Origin: CS3-C152 sp964347025
GTDB lineage: Archaea > Aenigmatarchaeota > Aenigmatarchaeia > QMZP01 > QMZT01
Reading direction: 5' to 3'
Length of the DNA: 64,000 bases
NCBI GenBank assembly: GCA_964347025.1
Contig: CAYFWU010000004.1
Span: 1 to 64,000, forward strand
The notes under the pieces were generated by a model that made no database searches, was not told the origin of the DNA, and saw only the letters and a program-made list of their open reading frames with translations. Shown here piece by piece: positions 1 to 8,392 of the stretch. Position 1 is the first letter of the stretch, and each line of letters begins with the position of its first letter. A program made the translations under genes and the position numbers.

Positions 1-2
1 TG

Positions 3-263
3 GCAGTAGATGTTTGGTTTGCCTTGGCAATACTGATCGCACCAGTGTTTGCAGAATATGCAAAGATCCGAACGAAAGTAGAGAGACCATTTAACTTCAT
101 AGCGGGTGCAGGGATTTTCTTCTTGCTAGCGATAGCATTCAGCGCGGACTTCTTTGCCCTTGCGGGTGGAGCAGCTATTTATGGTGTCTATCTATTTGAG
201 TTCCTTGGATGGCTATTCTTATTGATCGGTGTGCTTTGGGCAGCTCTTGGGCTGATGAAGTAA
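3..263 (+). CDS. Partial small membrane protein (5' end outside window)
   Basis: The reading frame is already open at the left edge (frame starting at base 3) and ends with TAA at 261-263. The visible 86 residues form about three hydrophobic segments separated by a short basic loop (KIRTKVERPF), ending in a glycine- and leucine-rich helix. I do not recognise a family. The gene converges on the L10e gene with about 35 bases between the stop codons. A TTG at position 24 could be read as a start, but there is no Shine-Dalgarno sequence and the frame continues upstream, so a truncated longer gene is more likely. Confidence 0.6.
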   Translation, partial: AVDVWFALAILIAPVFAEYAKIRTKVERPFNFIAGAGIFFLLAIAFSADFFALAGGAAIYGVYLFEFLGWLFLLIGVLWAALGLMK

Positions 264-297
264 ATTGGAAACACAGAAAAATCGAAAACCCTTTATT

Positions 298-825
298 TTA
301 TTTTTTATTATACTTATTGCTATCTATAACAAAACAAGGTGTTGGAAGTTTAGAGGCAGCCACCTTCAATGCCTTCTTACCTGCCTTTTCATTGTCAACC
401 CTTACCTCAAGTATCTTCTGATTCTCTTTTACCCTCGCCGCAGAACTGATCGGTCTCCCGAAGGATTTTCTCATTCCGGTTTGAAACCTGTCGGCACCTG
501 CCCCTGTCGCCAGTGGGTTCTCCCTTAGAACATGGTGGGGATATACGAGAACCTTGAAAAAATAATTTCCTTCCCCTGCGTATTTCGCCAGGCTCTTGGT
601 TGCCAGAACCCTCGCTGCCTCAAGGGCGTTGTGTCTTATCTGGACTGCCCGTTTCCCTACAAGATAAAGGGTTTTTGAGAATTTTTTTTTCTTGTTGCCT
701 GCCTCAAATCTGTGGATTTTCAGGGCCGGTACACCCTTAACGTAGCTTCTCCTTGGTTTCTTGAAGGATACCCTTGTGTAAGGTTTTTCCAGCCTTCTGT
801 AACACTTGGCTGCTCTCAGGGCCAT
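298..825 (-). CDS. rpl10e: 50S ribosomal protein L10e (L16/L10ae family)
   Basis: This is the 175-residue archaeal L10e (uL16) protein of the large subunit, sitting near the peptidyl-transferase centre and the tRNA acceptor arm. The N-terminus (MALRAAKCYRRLEKPYTR) and the central segment ending in HHVLRENPLATGAGADR are typical of the family, and the length is normal for archaea. It is transcribed alone, away from the glycosyltransferase gene. Its leader is long for this genome and contains a hairpin (856-876), so a leader-based control is possible but only inferred. Confidence 0.95.
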   Translation of the reverse strand: MALRAAKCYRRLEKPYTRVSFKKPRRSYVKGVPALKIHRFEAGNKKKKFSKTLYLVGKRAVQIRHNALEAARVLATKSLAKYAGEGNYFFKVLVYPHHVLRENPLATGAGADRFQTGMRKSFGRPISSAARVKENQKILEVRVDNEKAGKKALKVAASKLPTPCFVIDSNKYNKK

Positions 826-855
826 GTTATCACGAAGGACGCAGGATTTTCAAAG

Positions 856-876
856 GACGTACACTTCGTGTGCGTC
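856..876 (-). promoter_or_regulatory. Hairpin in the L10e leader
   Basis: GACGTACAC and GTGTGCGTC can pair over nine positions (one G-T wobble) around a three-base loop. The hairpin lies about 30 bases upstream of the L10e start and downstream of AT-rich sequence around 919-940 that could hold the TATA element. It could be a ribosomal-protein leader structure or a chance palindrome. The rest of the 240-base intergenic region (826-1065) is AT-rich with promoter elements for both divergent genes and nothing else I can name. Confidence 0.35.
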
Positions 877-1026
877 ATTCCTTAGCTATCCGCGTCAAAC
901 TATTGTATTCGTATATATTGTTATATTGTTTTTAAATATGTAATTTTCGCTTTTAAAATTCATTATTTTGAGCTTTATTGAGATGTTTTTTGACTGAAAA
1001 TCGATATCCTGGGGCTTATAATAAGC

Positions 1027-1034
1027 TTTATAAA
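1027..1034 (+). promoter_or_regulatory. TATA box of the glycosyltransferase gene
   Basis: TTTATAAA is centred about 26 bases upstream of position 1057 and about 35 upstream of the ATG at 1066. This is the spacing expected for an archaeal promoter giving a leaderless or nearly leaderless mRNA, and there is no Shine-Dalgarno sequence before the ATG. Confidence 0.5.
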
Positions 1035-1065
1035 CCATAAAATTAACTATTTATTAGTGACTAAT

Positions 1066-1833
1066 ATGTCTAGATTTGATTGGAAAAAAGCAATGAAGGA
1101 ATACGGGAATTTCGATCGTTTAGATTCCCTCCCCATTTCAGTAGTCATTCCTGTAAAGAACGAAAGAGATTATATTGGAAGCTCGATAGAATCTGTTGCC
1201 CCCTACGTTCGCGAGGTATTGATTGTTGCAAACGGGTCAACAGATGGTTCTGATATAATCGCGAAAGAATATGAATCCTTGTTTAACAATGTTAAGGTTT
1301 ACAAAACCCCTGGGATTGGTGTAAGCGCCGCTCGAAACCTTGGGGCAAGTAAATCCTCAGGAGAAATCATATACTTCTTGGATGCGGATACCCTGTCTTC
1401 AAGGGAAACTCTAAATAGTATATACGAATCTGTTGGAAGGGGGTCTGAAGGAGGGTGGACAAGGCTCAGGGCCGATGATCCTGATTTCCAGTCTTATTAC
1501 GATTGGACAAACCTTTGGGGTCTTTTTGGAAAGAGCGCAACCGGGGCTTCCATGTACATCACAAGAAACCTTCTGGAAAGGTTAGAATCTGTTTATGGAG
1601 AAGTGTTCCCTTCCCACATGACAAAAAACGAGGATGTTGTGGCAGCGAAAAGGATGATGAAAATTGGAAGAGGGGTTAGGCGTTTGAATACAGAGGCAAT
1701 AACGGCAACTGATAATATTTCAAAGAAAGGCATTGAAGGTGCTTGGGCAGAAAGGATATTGAATGGAGTTTTCTCCTACCTTGGAGGCAGGATAGAAAAC
1801 GAGAGCACACCAGTAAAATATTCATTTGCCTAA
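1066..1833 (+). CDS. Family 2 glycosyltransferase
   Basis: The 255-residue protein has the GT2 fold: SVVIPVKNERDYIG at residues 25-38, a nucleotide-binding ANGSTDGS at 55-62 and the metal-binding DAD at 106-108, followed by a short C-terminal half with an acidic ED near the putative catalytic base. It probably transfers a sugar from a nucleotide sugar during surface glycan synthesis. No membrane segment is evident. An in-frame GTG at 1057 would add three residues; I prefer the ATG because of the TATA spacing. It converges on the nucleotidyltransferase gene with two bases between stop codons. Substrate unknown. Confidence 0.85.
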   Translation: MSRFDWKKAMKEYGNFDRLDSLPISVVIPVKNERDYIGSSIESVAPYVREVLIVANGSTDGSDIIAKEYESLFNNVKVYKTPGIGVSAARNLGASKSSGEIIYFLDADTLSSRETLNSIYESVGRGSEGGWTRLRADDPDFQSYYDWTNLWGLFGKSATGASMYITRNLLERLESVYGEVFPSHMTKNEDVVAAKRMMKIGRGVRRLNTEAITATDNISKKGIEGAWAERILNGVFSYLGGRIENESTPVKYSFA

Positions 1834-1835
1834 AT

Positions 1836-2678
1836 TTATTCAGGCTTTATATCTCTCCATTCTTTTAGCGCGCGTTCGTATCTTTGAAGGTTTCCCGTAT
1901 CGAACCACTGCCCGGAAAATGGGAAACCAAAAAGCCTTCCCTGCTCTGCAAGCTTAGGGAAGATTTCCTTTTCGAGAGAACAGAATCCCTTAGGGATCAT
2001 GTCTATTATCTTATTTTCGAGGATGTAAAAACCGGCATTTATCAGATTGGAAGGCGCTTTCCCCTTCTTCGGCTTTTCCACGAATTCTATTATACGGTTT
2101 CCGTCGAGTCTCGCAACCCCGTAAGCACTGGGATCCTCCAGCGTTGTTAACGCAATGGTAGCGAGCGCCTTATTTTTCTTGTGCATTTCATACATATCCA
2201 GAATGTTCAGGCTCTTCAGCTCGTCCCCGTTGGACACTATGAACGTTTTCGGGAGCTTCTCCCTGGCGATCTTTATCGCTCCTCCGGTTCCCATTGGTTT
2301 GCTTTCTGCAACGTGATCTATTTTAAGACCCAGTCTTGACCAGCCATCAACTTCCTTCAGAATCTTTTCCTTCATGTGACCCACGGAAAGGATTATGTCG
2401 GTAACTCCATACTTCTTCAGAAGGTCAAAGATATGTTCGATTATGGGTTTTCCATGGACAGGGACAAGAGGTTTCGGGATCTCGTAGGTTATCGGGCGTA
2501 AGCGCGTTCCCTCCCCTCCGCATAGTATGATTGCTGTTTTGAGCTCCCTGAAGTTGAGGTATTTCGAAAGAACGAGCTCTATCGCGTGCGATCGATTCCT
2601 CACGCTCAGGCCATCCACTACCTTGTCTATCTTGTCCAAAATTTCCTTGTCTATTGTTAGCGTTATCCTTTCTTTCAT
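1836..2678 (-). CDS. Ribbon-helix-helix / sugar-phosphate nucleotidyltransferase fusion
   Basis: Residues 1-43 (KERITLTIDKEILDKIDKVV followed by a second helix with NRSHAIELVLSKYL) look like a CopG/Arc-type ribbon-helix-helix DNA-binding domain. From residue 46 the protein is a nucleoside-diphosphate-sugar pyrophosphorylase: GGEGTRLRP at 54-62, the substrate-binding K in EIPKPL near 69, and NGD at 150-152. It should make a GDP-, UDP- or dTDP-sugar from a hexose-1-phosphate. The fusion is in one frame without a break. It may allow autoregulation, or the N-terminal domain may only dimerise the enzyme. Sugar and nucleotide specificity cannot be read here. Confidence 0.85.
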   Translation of the reverse strand: MKERITLTIDKEILDKIDKVVDGLSVRNRSHAIELVLSKYLNFRELKTAIILCGGEGTRLRPITYEIPKPLVPVHGKPIIEHIFDLLKKYGVTDIILSVGHMKEKILKEVDGWSRLGLKIDHVAESKPMGTGGAIKIAREKLPKTFIVSNGDELKSLNILDMYEMHKKNKALATIALTTLEDPSAYGVARLDGNRIIEFVEKPKKGKAPSNLINAGFYILENKIIDMIPKGFCSLEKEIFPKLAEQGRLFGFPFSGQWFDTGNLQRYERALKEWRDIKPE

Positions 2679-2782
2679 ATCAGGTATTACCTTCTCATAT
2701 TTTATATGTTATTTTATTTACATTAGCTTAAAAAGGTATCACTCATAGAAAAACTTTTATTCCACTGTAAGAAAATAAAGGT

Positions 2783-3940
2783 ATGGTTAAACTGATTTGT
2801 TCTGAGTGCGGAAGGAGATTCTCTCCCAAGGAAAAGATATTCCAGTGCATATGTGACGGGGTTCTTGAGGTTGCAGAGAAAAAGGTCTCCTTTCCCGTAA
2901 ATAAGATAAGGAAGAGGAAAAACTCAATCTGGAGATACAGGGAAGCGATTCCCGTGGAATCCGATAAAAATGTCGTTAGTCTGGGGGAAGGTCTAACGCC
3001 TCTCCTGCCTCTTAAATACACGGACCTCGAAATCCTTGCAAAGCTGGATTTCCTGTTCCCTACGGGTTCTTTCAAGGACCGTGGTTCATCTGTAATGATA
3101 AGTCATCTGAAAGATCTCGGTGTGAAAAAAATAATGGATGATTCCTCCGGGAACGCAGGCGCTTCGATTTCTGCGTACGCCGCTAAGGCCGGAATGTCCT
3201 GTGAGATCTTCTGCCCGTCATACGCATCAGGAGGAAAGCTTACACAGATCCTGTATTACGGAGCGAAACTGAACAGGGTTCCCGGAATGAGAGAGGATAC
3301 GGAGAAGGCAATCCTTAAGCGAACGAAAGAAGCGTATTACGCCTCCCACAACTGGAATCCTTACTTCATAGAAGGAACTAAAACCCTAGCTTTCGAGATA
3401 GCAGAGCAGTTGGGCTGGTCTTCCCCTGACAACATAATCTGCCCTTGCGGAAACGGCGGGATTTATCTGGGTTTATTTACCGGATTTAGAGAGCTCATTG
3501 AAAAGGGAGTGGTTAGTTCAATGCCCAGGCTCCTTGGCGTGCAGTCCTCTGTATGCCCTCCCATATACAATGCGTACAGGGAGAAGATAGATTTCGTAAA
3601 GCCCTTTAAGCAGATTTCAAGGACGATAGCAGAGGGAGTTTGCTTAGCGAAACCTGTTCGAGGACAACTGATCCTGAAGGCAATGAAAGAATCGAAAGGT
3701 TCGTTTGAAGTGGTGAAAGATGACGAGGTGATCAGAGGATTAAGATTCCTTGCCTTGCAGGGGGTCTTTGTCGAACCCACTTCAGCGATTGTTATCCCTG
3801 CGATTGAAAAATTCTACCAGAACAGAATGATAGGGAAGAAAGAAAAAACAGTTGTTGTTTTGTCCGGAAGCGGCCTGAAGACAACGGATGTCCTTGCATC
3901 CTCTAGGTTTCTTTCTTTAGAATATCAAAGAGCATCTTGA
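2783..3940 (+). CDS. thrC: Threonine synthase
   Basis: The 385-residue PLP enzyme of fold type II converts O-phosphohomoserine to threonine. The N-terminus carries a zinc-ribbon-like set of cysteines (C6, C9, C22, C24), typical of archaeal threonine synthases. PTGSFKDRGS at 93-102 contains the PLP lysine (K98), and CGNGGIYLG binds the PLP phosphate. A weak Shine-Dalgarno sequence (AAAGGT) precedes the ATG. The 3' end overlaps the convergent dehydrogenase gene by 38 bases. Cysteate synthase is a close relative, so assignment rests on overall similarity. Confidence 0.85.
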   Translation: MVKLICSECGRRFSPKEKIFQCICDGVLEVAEKKVSFPVNKIRKRKNSIWRYREAIPVESDKNVVSLGEGLTPLLPLKYTDLEILAKLDFLFPTGSFKDRGSSVMISHLKDLGVKKIMDDSSGNAGASISAYAAKAGMSCEIFCPSYASGGKLTQILYYGAKLNRVPGMREDTEKAILKRTKEAYYASHNWNPYFIEGTKTLAFEIAEQLGWSSPDNIICPCGNGGIYLGLFTGFRELIEKGVVSSMPRLLGVQSSVCPPIYNAYREKIDFVKPFKQISRTIAEGVCLAKPVRGQLILKAMKESKGSFEVVKDDEVIRGLRFLALQGVFVEPTSAIVIPAIEKFYQNRMIGKKEKTVVVLSGSGLKTTDVLASSRFLSLEYQRAS

Positions 3941-4778
3941 TTTTTCTATCTTCACCTTCGATTGTATTCGCTCCTGCATGCGGCGTGGAGACGACGTTAG
4001 GCAGACCAACAAGCTTCTTTTTCCCGACGGGCTCCTTCTCAAAAACATCCAATCCCGCTCCCCTTATCCTTCCCGACTTCAGGGATTTGTAGAGCACCCT
4101 AGAATCAACGATCCCCCCTCTCGCGGTGTTTATGAGTATGGATGATCTCTTCATACTCTTCAATTGTTTATCCCCTATCATGTGCTTCGTTTTCCTGTCC
4201 AGATGCGCGTGTATAGAAACGACATCAGAGATTTTGAGCAGCCTGTCAAGACTGATCATCTTCACGTTGGATTTCCCTTTAACTAACTTGTTGGGGTCGC
4301 AGGCGACGACATTCATACCGAAAGATTTAGCTATCTTACAGACATCCATTCCGATTGGACCGAGACCTATCACCCCGAGTGTTTTCCCGTAGAGTTCGTT
4401 TCCGAATTCCCTTTTCCACTCTCCCCTCTTCATTCTCCTGTCCTGCTCCGGAATCTTCCTGAGAACAGAGATCATCAGACCAAAGGTGAGCTCAGCGACG
4501 CTTGCCGTGCTTCCGGGGATTGTATGGAATTTTATCCCCCTTTCCTTGAGGGTTCCTGTATCTACATGTTCATATCCGTGGGAAAAGGCTATTAAAATCT
4601 TCAATGATTTTGCCATCTCCAGAAATTTTTTATCAACCTTTATCCTCGGTGTCACAACCAGGACTTCAGCGTTTTCTACCCCTTTCTTGCCAGGACTTTC
4701 CAGATGAACAATTTTCACCTTCCTTTTAATCCCCTTGATCACGAAGTCAGGGTATCCGCCGAGAAGGACGACTTTCAT
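3903..4778 (-). CDS. D-2-hydroxyacid dehydrogenase (NAD-dependent)
   Basis: This 291-residue protein has the Rossmann motif VIGLGPIG (136-143) and the catalytic set of the D-2-hydroxyacid dehydrogenase family: Arg220 in NTARGG, the Glu near 249 in DVFEKEP, and His267 in STPHAGA. No C-terminal ACT domain is present, so it is shorter than a regulated phosphoglycerate dehydrogenase (SerA). It is the last gene of the minus-strand run that begins with porG and may handle a product of pyruvate metabolism such as glyoxylate or hydroxypyruvate. Substrate unknown. Confidence 0.8.
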   Translation of the reverse strand: MKVVLLGGYPDFVIKGIKRKVKIVHLESPGKKGVENAEVLVVTPRIKVDKKFLEMAKSLKILIAFSHGYEHVDTGTLKERGIKFHTIPGSTASVAELTFGLMISVLRKIPEQDRRMKRGEWKREFGNELYGKTLGVIGLGPIGMDVCKIAKSFGMNVVACDPNKLVKGKSNVKMISLDRLLKISDVVSIHAHLDRKTKHMIGDKQLKSMKRSSILINTARGGIVDSRVLYKSLKSGRIRGAGLDVFEKEPVGKKKLVGLPNVVSTPHAGANTIEGEDRKIKMLFDILKKET

Positions 4779-4801
4779 GGAAAGAATTTGTTTTCAGACT
4801 T

Positions 4802-5245
4802 TTAAATGTCTTTCTCCGTCATTACTTTGATATTGTTATTCTTCAGTATCGCTGCCGCCACACCTTCCCCTTTCTTCAGTTTTCCAGAAAAAGATCCGTC
4901 ATATATTTTTTTACAGGCGCAGGCAGGGGACTTCGATTTCAGTATCGCTTCCTTCACACCCAGAGATTTTGCCACCATCAGTGTTTCCTCTGCTCCTCTT
5001 ATGAAATTCTTTGTGACATCCCTCCCACTGGCTGTCATCACCTTTGCCTTTCCCTCCAGAACATCTTCTCCTGTCCCGCCAACAATCTCCTGAATTTCCC
5101 TCGGTGTAGGTAAACCGCCGAGCTGTTCGGGACACAGAGGGATAAAATCCCCCTTCTTGAACTTCTTGAAAATCTTAGAATTAATCGAATTTTTACCGTC
5201 GTACCTGCAGTTAATACCAACCAGACATGCGCTTACTATTTTCAT
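4802..5245 (-). CDS. DUF523 family protein (TudS-like desulfidase family)
   Basis: The 147-residue protein has the DUF523 signature: ACLVGINCRYDG near the N-terminus, PLCPEQLGGLPTPR in the middle and SPACACKKIYDG towards the end. The family includes TudS, a thiouracil desulfidase that uses a [4Fe-4S] cluster bound by three cysteines; candidate ligands (C7, C13 and the CPEQ or CAC cysteines) are present. I chose the ATG at 5245, which begins directly with the conserved domain; the frame is open further upstream but that part is unlike the family and overlaps the ferredoxin gene. It lies between ferredoxin and the dehydrogenase in the por run. Actual substrate unknown. Confidence 0.8.
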   Translation of the reverse strand: MKIVSACLVGINCRYDGKNSINSKIFKKFKKGDFIPLCPEQLGGLPTPREIQEIVGGTGEDVLEGKAKVMTASGRDVTKNFIRGAEETLMVAKSLGVKEAILKSKSPACACKKIYDGSFSGKLKKGEGVAAAILKNNNIKVMTEKDI

Positions 5246-5286
5246 ATTTTTCGAAAGAAACACACTTTCGTGTATTTCAGTCTGAC

Positions 5287-5478
5287 CTAGACTTTCTTTA
5301 CTGTTATACAGTGCACAGGACAGGAGTCTGCGGCCTCTTTGTTGCATCCCATTTCCTTCACCGTGGTTTTCTTTGGCTTGCTCTTGTCCCCTTCCATTAC
5401 CCAGTTGTCCGGACAAATTGCAGCGCAGGCCCCACAACCAATACACGCTTCCTTGTCATGTATTATTTTAAAAGGCAT
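5287..5478 (-). CDS. Single-cluster [4Fe-4S] ferredoxin
   Basis: This is a 63-residue ferredoxin with CIGCGACAAICP and a later CPVHCI. The pattern is that of a ferredoxin with one [4Fe-4S] cluster (three cysteines of CxxCxxC plus the Cys of the CP pair) and two further cysteines that may form a disulfide, as in Pyrococcus-type ferredoxins. It follows porB by 29 bases and is the obvious electron acceptor of the oxidoreductase. I prefer the ATG at 5478 over the upstream GTG at 5484 because a GGGGTG Shine-Dalgarno sequence lies six to seven bases before it. Confidence 0.85.
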   Translation of the reverse strand: MPFKIIHDKEACIGCGACAAICPDNWVMEGDKSKPKKTTVKEMGCNKEAADSCPVHCITVKKV

Positions 5479-5507
5479 AGACACACCCCATTTTACATCC
5501 TTTCAAT

Positions 5508-6398
5508 TTATTTATTTCCACCGGAAAGTTTTAATAGTTTTTCCCACTCATTGTCAATATAGTCCTGTATTTTTTTGATCACCTTCTTGTTGCCCGATTT
5601 AAACAGGTGGGAAAACCTCCCCTGGGTTCTGAGATATTCCTCGACAGGCTTTCTCTTATGGATGTTTTTTGTTATCTTGAAATTCCCGTCGTGTACTTCG
5701 TAAAGCATCCACATACCCGTTTCGACAGCGATTTTCGCGATCTCTATTGTTTTTGAAGGATCGAATTTCCAGCCGAGCGGACAGGGACATTCCACATGTA
5801 TGAACGATGGCTGATTCTTCTTTTCGAGCGCTTTCTTAACCTTTTCTTTCAGATCGGCAATGAATCCTACGGAGGCGGTCGCGATGTAATGAGTTCGATG
5901 GGCAGCAACTATCTCCACTATGGGCTTCTTCCATTCCTCCTTGCCTATGGAGAACCTTCCATGAGGGCTCGTTGTCGTCCATGCCCCGAGGGGGGTCGCG
6001 GAACTTCTCTGTATCCCAGTGTTCATGTAGGCATTGTTGTCAAGGCAGACAAAACAGATCTTGTCCCCTCTCTCCAGGCTTCCTGACAACGCCTGCAACC
6101 CTATATCTAGCGTACCACCATCGCCAGCCATTGCTATTACATTTCCCTTCTTTCCCATGTCTTCAAGGGCGAGGGAAACCCCGCTGGCTATCGCGGATGC
6201 ATTCTCGAACGCCCCGTGTATGTAATTAACCCCCCAGGATGTGCGCGGATACTGGGAGCTCACGATCTCTAAGCATGAAGTGGCGTTAACTATGACGGTC
6301 TTCTTACCCGCAACCTCGAGAATGTTGCGAACAGCGATTGTTTCCGGACAACCGCAGCAGCTCGTGGAACCCTGATAAAATCCGCATGCTAGACCCAT
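5508..6398 (-). CDS. porB: Pyruvate:ferredoxin oxidoreductase, beta subunit
   Basis: The thiamine-diphosphate-binding subunit (296 residues) has the GDGGTLDIGLQALSGSLERG motif and, about 20 residues on, DNNAYMNTG, which bind the cofactor and Mg2+. Cysteines near the N-terminus (SCCGCPE) and a later CPCP are candidate ligands for the proximal [4Fe-4S] cluster. The C-terminal RKPVEEYLRTQGRFSHLF is typical of PorB. The start overlaps the end of porA by 10 bases, so the two are translationally coupled. The complex oxidises pyruvate to acetyl-CoA plus CO2 and reduces ferredoxin. Confidence 0.93.
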   Translation of the reverse strand: MGLACGFYQGSTSCCGCPETIAVRNILEVAGKKTVIVNATSCLEIVSSQYPRTSWGVNYIHGAFENASAIASGVSLALEDMGKKGNVIAMAGDGGTLDIGLQALSGSLERGDKICFVCLDNNAYMNTGIQRSSATPLGAWTTTSPHGRFSIGKEEWKKPIVEIVAAHRTHYIATASVGFIADLKEKVKKALEKKNQPSFIHVECPCPLGWKFDPSKTIEIAKIAVETGMWMLYEVHDGNFKITKNIHKRKPVEEYLRTQGRFSHLFKSGNKKVIKKIQDYIDNEWEKLLKLSGGNK

Positions 6399-7516
6399 AT
6401 TAATCCTCTCCTCTCCTTTCTTACGTCATCGAAAATGTTCAGGATGTCCTCTATCTTCACATCCTTTCCTCCAAGGCCTCCGACAAATGCGCTGACCGAA
6501 CGTTTCCTGGTGAGACCGCGGATTTCGTAGCAGAGAGCTCCGCCAAGACCGGGTGATATGTTCTTTTCAAGAACGCCTATTGATTTTATCCCGTTCAAGG
6601 CCTTCTTTATCTCCCCTATTGGGAAGGGACGGAAGCTCTTTATTTTCACGAGTCCCACATCCTTTATATTCTTCTCATCTATCACATGTCTTATAGTTCC
6701 GCATGTAGAGCCCATGGTCACGATAGCGTAATCAGCGGATTCCATGTTATAGGTTTCGACTAATCCGCTACCGTAACCTCTACCGAAAATTCTCTTGAAT
6801 TCCGAATTCGTCCGCCTTATCACATCCTTCGCATTCCTCATGGCCTCGTGCTGATCCTTTTTGAATTCTTGGAAATAATCAGGACCAGCCCACGCTCCCT
6901 GCGTAACAGGTTTATTGAAATCCATCTTTCTCCCCTTATACTTCGGCAGGAACTTTCTAACGAGGGTTTTATCCGCTATATCCACGGGTTCGTAAACATG
7001 AGAAAGAATGAAGCCATCTATGCATACCACTACAGGAAGCGAAACGTTAGGATTCTCTGCTATTTTGTACGCCTGTATGGTCGTATCGAAGGCCTCCTGT
7101 GCACTCTCGCAGTAGAACTGTAACCATCCGGAATCCCTTTCAGCGAACGTATCCGACCAGTCGCACCATATGTTCAGAGGGGAAGCTAACGAACGATTGG
7201 CGACTGCCATGACTATGGGCAGGCGCATCCCCGAAACATTATAAAGAACCTCGTGCATCAGAGCGATTCCTTGGCTGGCAGACGCCGTGAACGTTCGAAC
7301 GCCTGCCGCCTGCGCGCCCAAGCATATCGACATCGCCGAATGTTCAGATTCCGCTCTGGAAAACTTGGTCCTGAATTCACCGTCTGCCACCATCTCTGAT
7401 ATCCTTTCAATTATATGGGTTTGCGGCGTGATGGGGTAGGCTGCAACAACACCCGGTTCGCACAGCTTAACCGCTTCTGCTATTGCGTGGCTCCCCTCTA
7501 AAACCTTTTTTACCAT
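6389..7516 (-). CDS. porA: Pyruvate:ferredoxin oxidoreductase, alpha subunit
   Basis: The 375-residue alpha subunit contains the pyrimidine-binding and transketolase-like domains. AAYPITPQTHI near residues 24-34, the segment ending in TASASQGIALMHE and the VGGLGGKD motif near the C-terminus are hallmarks of PorA rather than of 2-oxoglutarate or branched-chain homologues. It sits between porD (five-base gap) and porB (overlap) in the order G-D-A-B common in archaea. Confidence 0.93.
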   Translation of the reverse strand: MVKKVLEGSHAIAEAVKLCEPGVVAAYPITPQTHIIERISEMVADGEFRTKFSRAESEHSAMSICLGAQAAGVRTFTASASQGIALMHEVLYNVSGMRLPIVMAVANRSLASPLNIWCDWSDTFAERDSGWLQFYCESAQEAFDTTIQAYKIAENPNVSLPVVVCIDGFILSHVYEPVDIADKTLVRKFLPKYKGRKMDFNKPVTQGAWAGPDYFQEFKKDQHEAMRNAKDVIRRTNSEFKRIFGRGYGSGLVETYNMESADYAIVTMGSTCGTIRHVIDEKNIKDVGLVKIKSFRPFPIGEIKKALNGIKSIGVLEKNISPGLGGALCYEIRGLTRKRSVSAFVGGLGGKDVKIEDILNIFDDVRKERRGLIWV

Positions 7517-7520
7517 TCTT

Positions 7521-7775
7521 TCACTTCTCCATCTCGTTCTTTACAGCTTTGAAAGGGCATACATTTGCGCATATCAAACAGCCCTTGCAGTAATCGTAAT
7601 CCACCTTCGCCTTTTTCTTCTCGATCTTCATACACCCTTCAGGACAGTGCGTTACGCATATCCCGCATCCCTTGCAGTTTTCCGTGATAATCGGTCTGAA
7701 GGTTCTCCACCCGGATTTCTTTAGACCGATTGTCGGCTTCGAGGTTACACCAGCTTTGGATATCTTCCTCTCCAT
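7521..7775 (-). CDS. porD: Pyruvate:ferredoxin oxidoreductase, delta (ferredoxin-like) subunit
   Basis: This 84-residue subunit has two [4Fe-4S] motifs, CKGCGICVTHCPEGC and CKGCLICANVCP, and carries electrons from the catalytic centre to ferredoxin. Its start codon overlaps the end of porG by one base. Confidence 0.92.
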   Translation of the reverse strand: MERKISKAGVTSKPTIGLKKSGWRTFRPIITENCKGCGICVTHCPEGCMKIEKKKAKVDYDYCKGCLICANVCPFKAVKNEMEK

Positions 7776-8317
7776 TACATCACCGTCTCCTCGTACGCCC
7801 TCTTAACCGCACGTACATTCTTTTTCCTGAGTTCTCCCTCAAACCTTTCCTTTATGGATTCCACCAGATTTTCAAGTGAAATCAGGCCGGTTGCCTTGGC
7901 AAACGCCCCGAGCATTACGGTGTTAACTATGGGTCTCCCCAGGACCTCCATTGCGATCTTGTTTGCATCAACAGTGTAAACGTCGAAACCGTTGAACTTC
8001 ACTTTTCTTTCAGAATTTATCAGTATGATCCCCTTCTTCGACAGGCCCTTCGTGATGTCTACTGTCCTCGGGAGAGAATCGTCCAGAACAATTACGTGAT
8101 CCGGGCTGTAAACCTGCGTTCTCAGCGTGATGAAATCCTTTGAAATCCTGCAGTAGGACTGAACAGGAGATCCTCTCCTCTCCGGCCCGAACTTCGGAAA
8201 GGCCTGCGTGAACTTCCCGTCCTTGAAGGCGGCTATCGCCAGCAACTCTGCCGCTGTAACTGCCCCCTGCCCTCCCCGGCCGTGTATGACTATCTCTAGA
8301 ATTTTCGTAGTTAACAC
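7775..8317 (-). CDS. porG: Pyruvate:ferredoxin oxidoreductase, gamma subunit
   Basis: The 180-residue gamma subunit has the HGRGGQGAVTAAELL motif close to the N-terminus and the FGPERRGSPVQSY motif typical of PorG. It is the first gene of the por operon. The start is a GTG at 8317; a TATA box at 8343-8351 puts transcription start only a few bases upstream, so the message is probably leaderless. Confidence 0.92.
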   Translation of the reverse strand: MLTTKILEIVIHGRGGQGAVTAAELLAIAAFKDGKFTQAFPKFGPERRGSPVQSYCRISKDFITLRTQVYSPDHVIVLDDSLPRTVDITKGLSKKGIILINSERKVKFNGFDVYTVDANKIAMEVLGRPIVNTVMLGAFAKATGLISLENLVESIKERFEGELRKKNVRAVKRAYEETVM

Positions 8318-8342
8318 CCTTAGGTTTAATATCCACAGATAC

Positions 8343-8351
8343 CTTTATAAG
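8343..8351 (-). promoter_or_regulatory. TATA box of the por operon
   Basis: On the minus strand the sequence reads CTTATAAAG. Its centre is about 26 bases from position 8321, just before the porG GTG codon. This supports the GTG start and a nearly leaderless transcript for porG-porD-porA-porB-ferredoxin and possibly the two genes after them. Confidence 0.55.
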
Positions 8352-8392
8352 ATTTACTTAATGAAATACGTCGATTGTGGAGAATAATAAAC

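Noticed and set aside
919..927. TGTTATATT half-site of the redox palindrome near the L10e promoter
   Set aside because: The other half is missing, so it is not counted as an operator.
5246..5446. N-terminal extension of the DUF523 protein
   Set aside because: It overlaps most of the ferredoxin gene in another frame and does not resemble the family.
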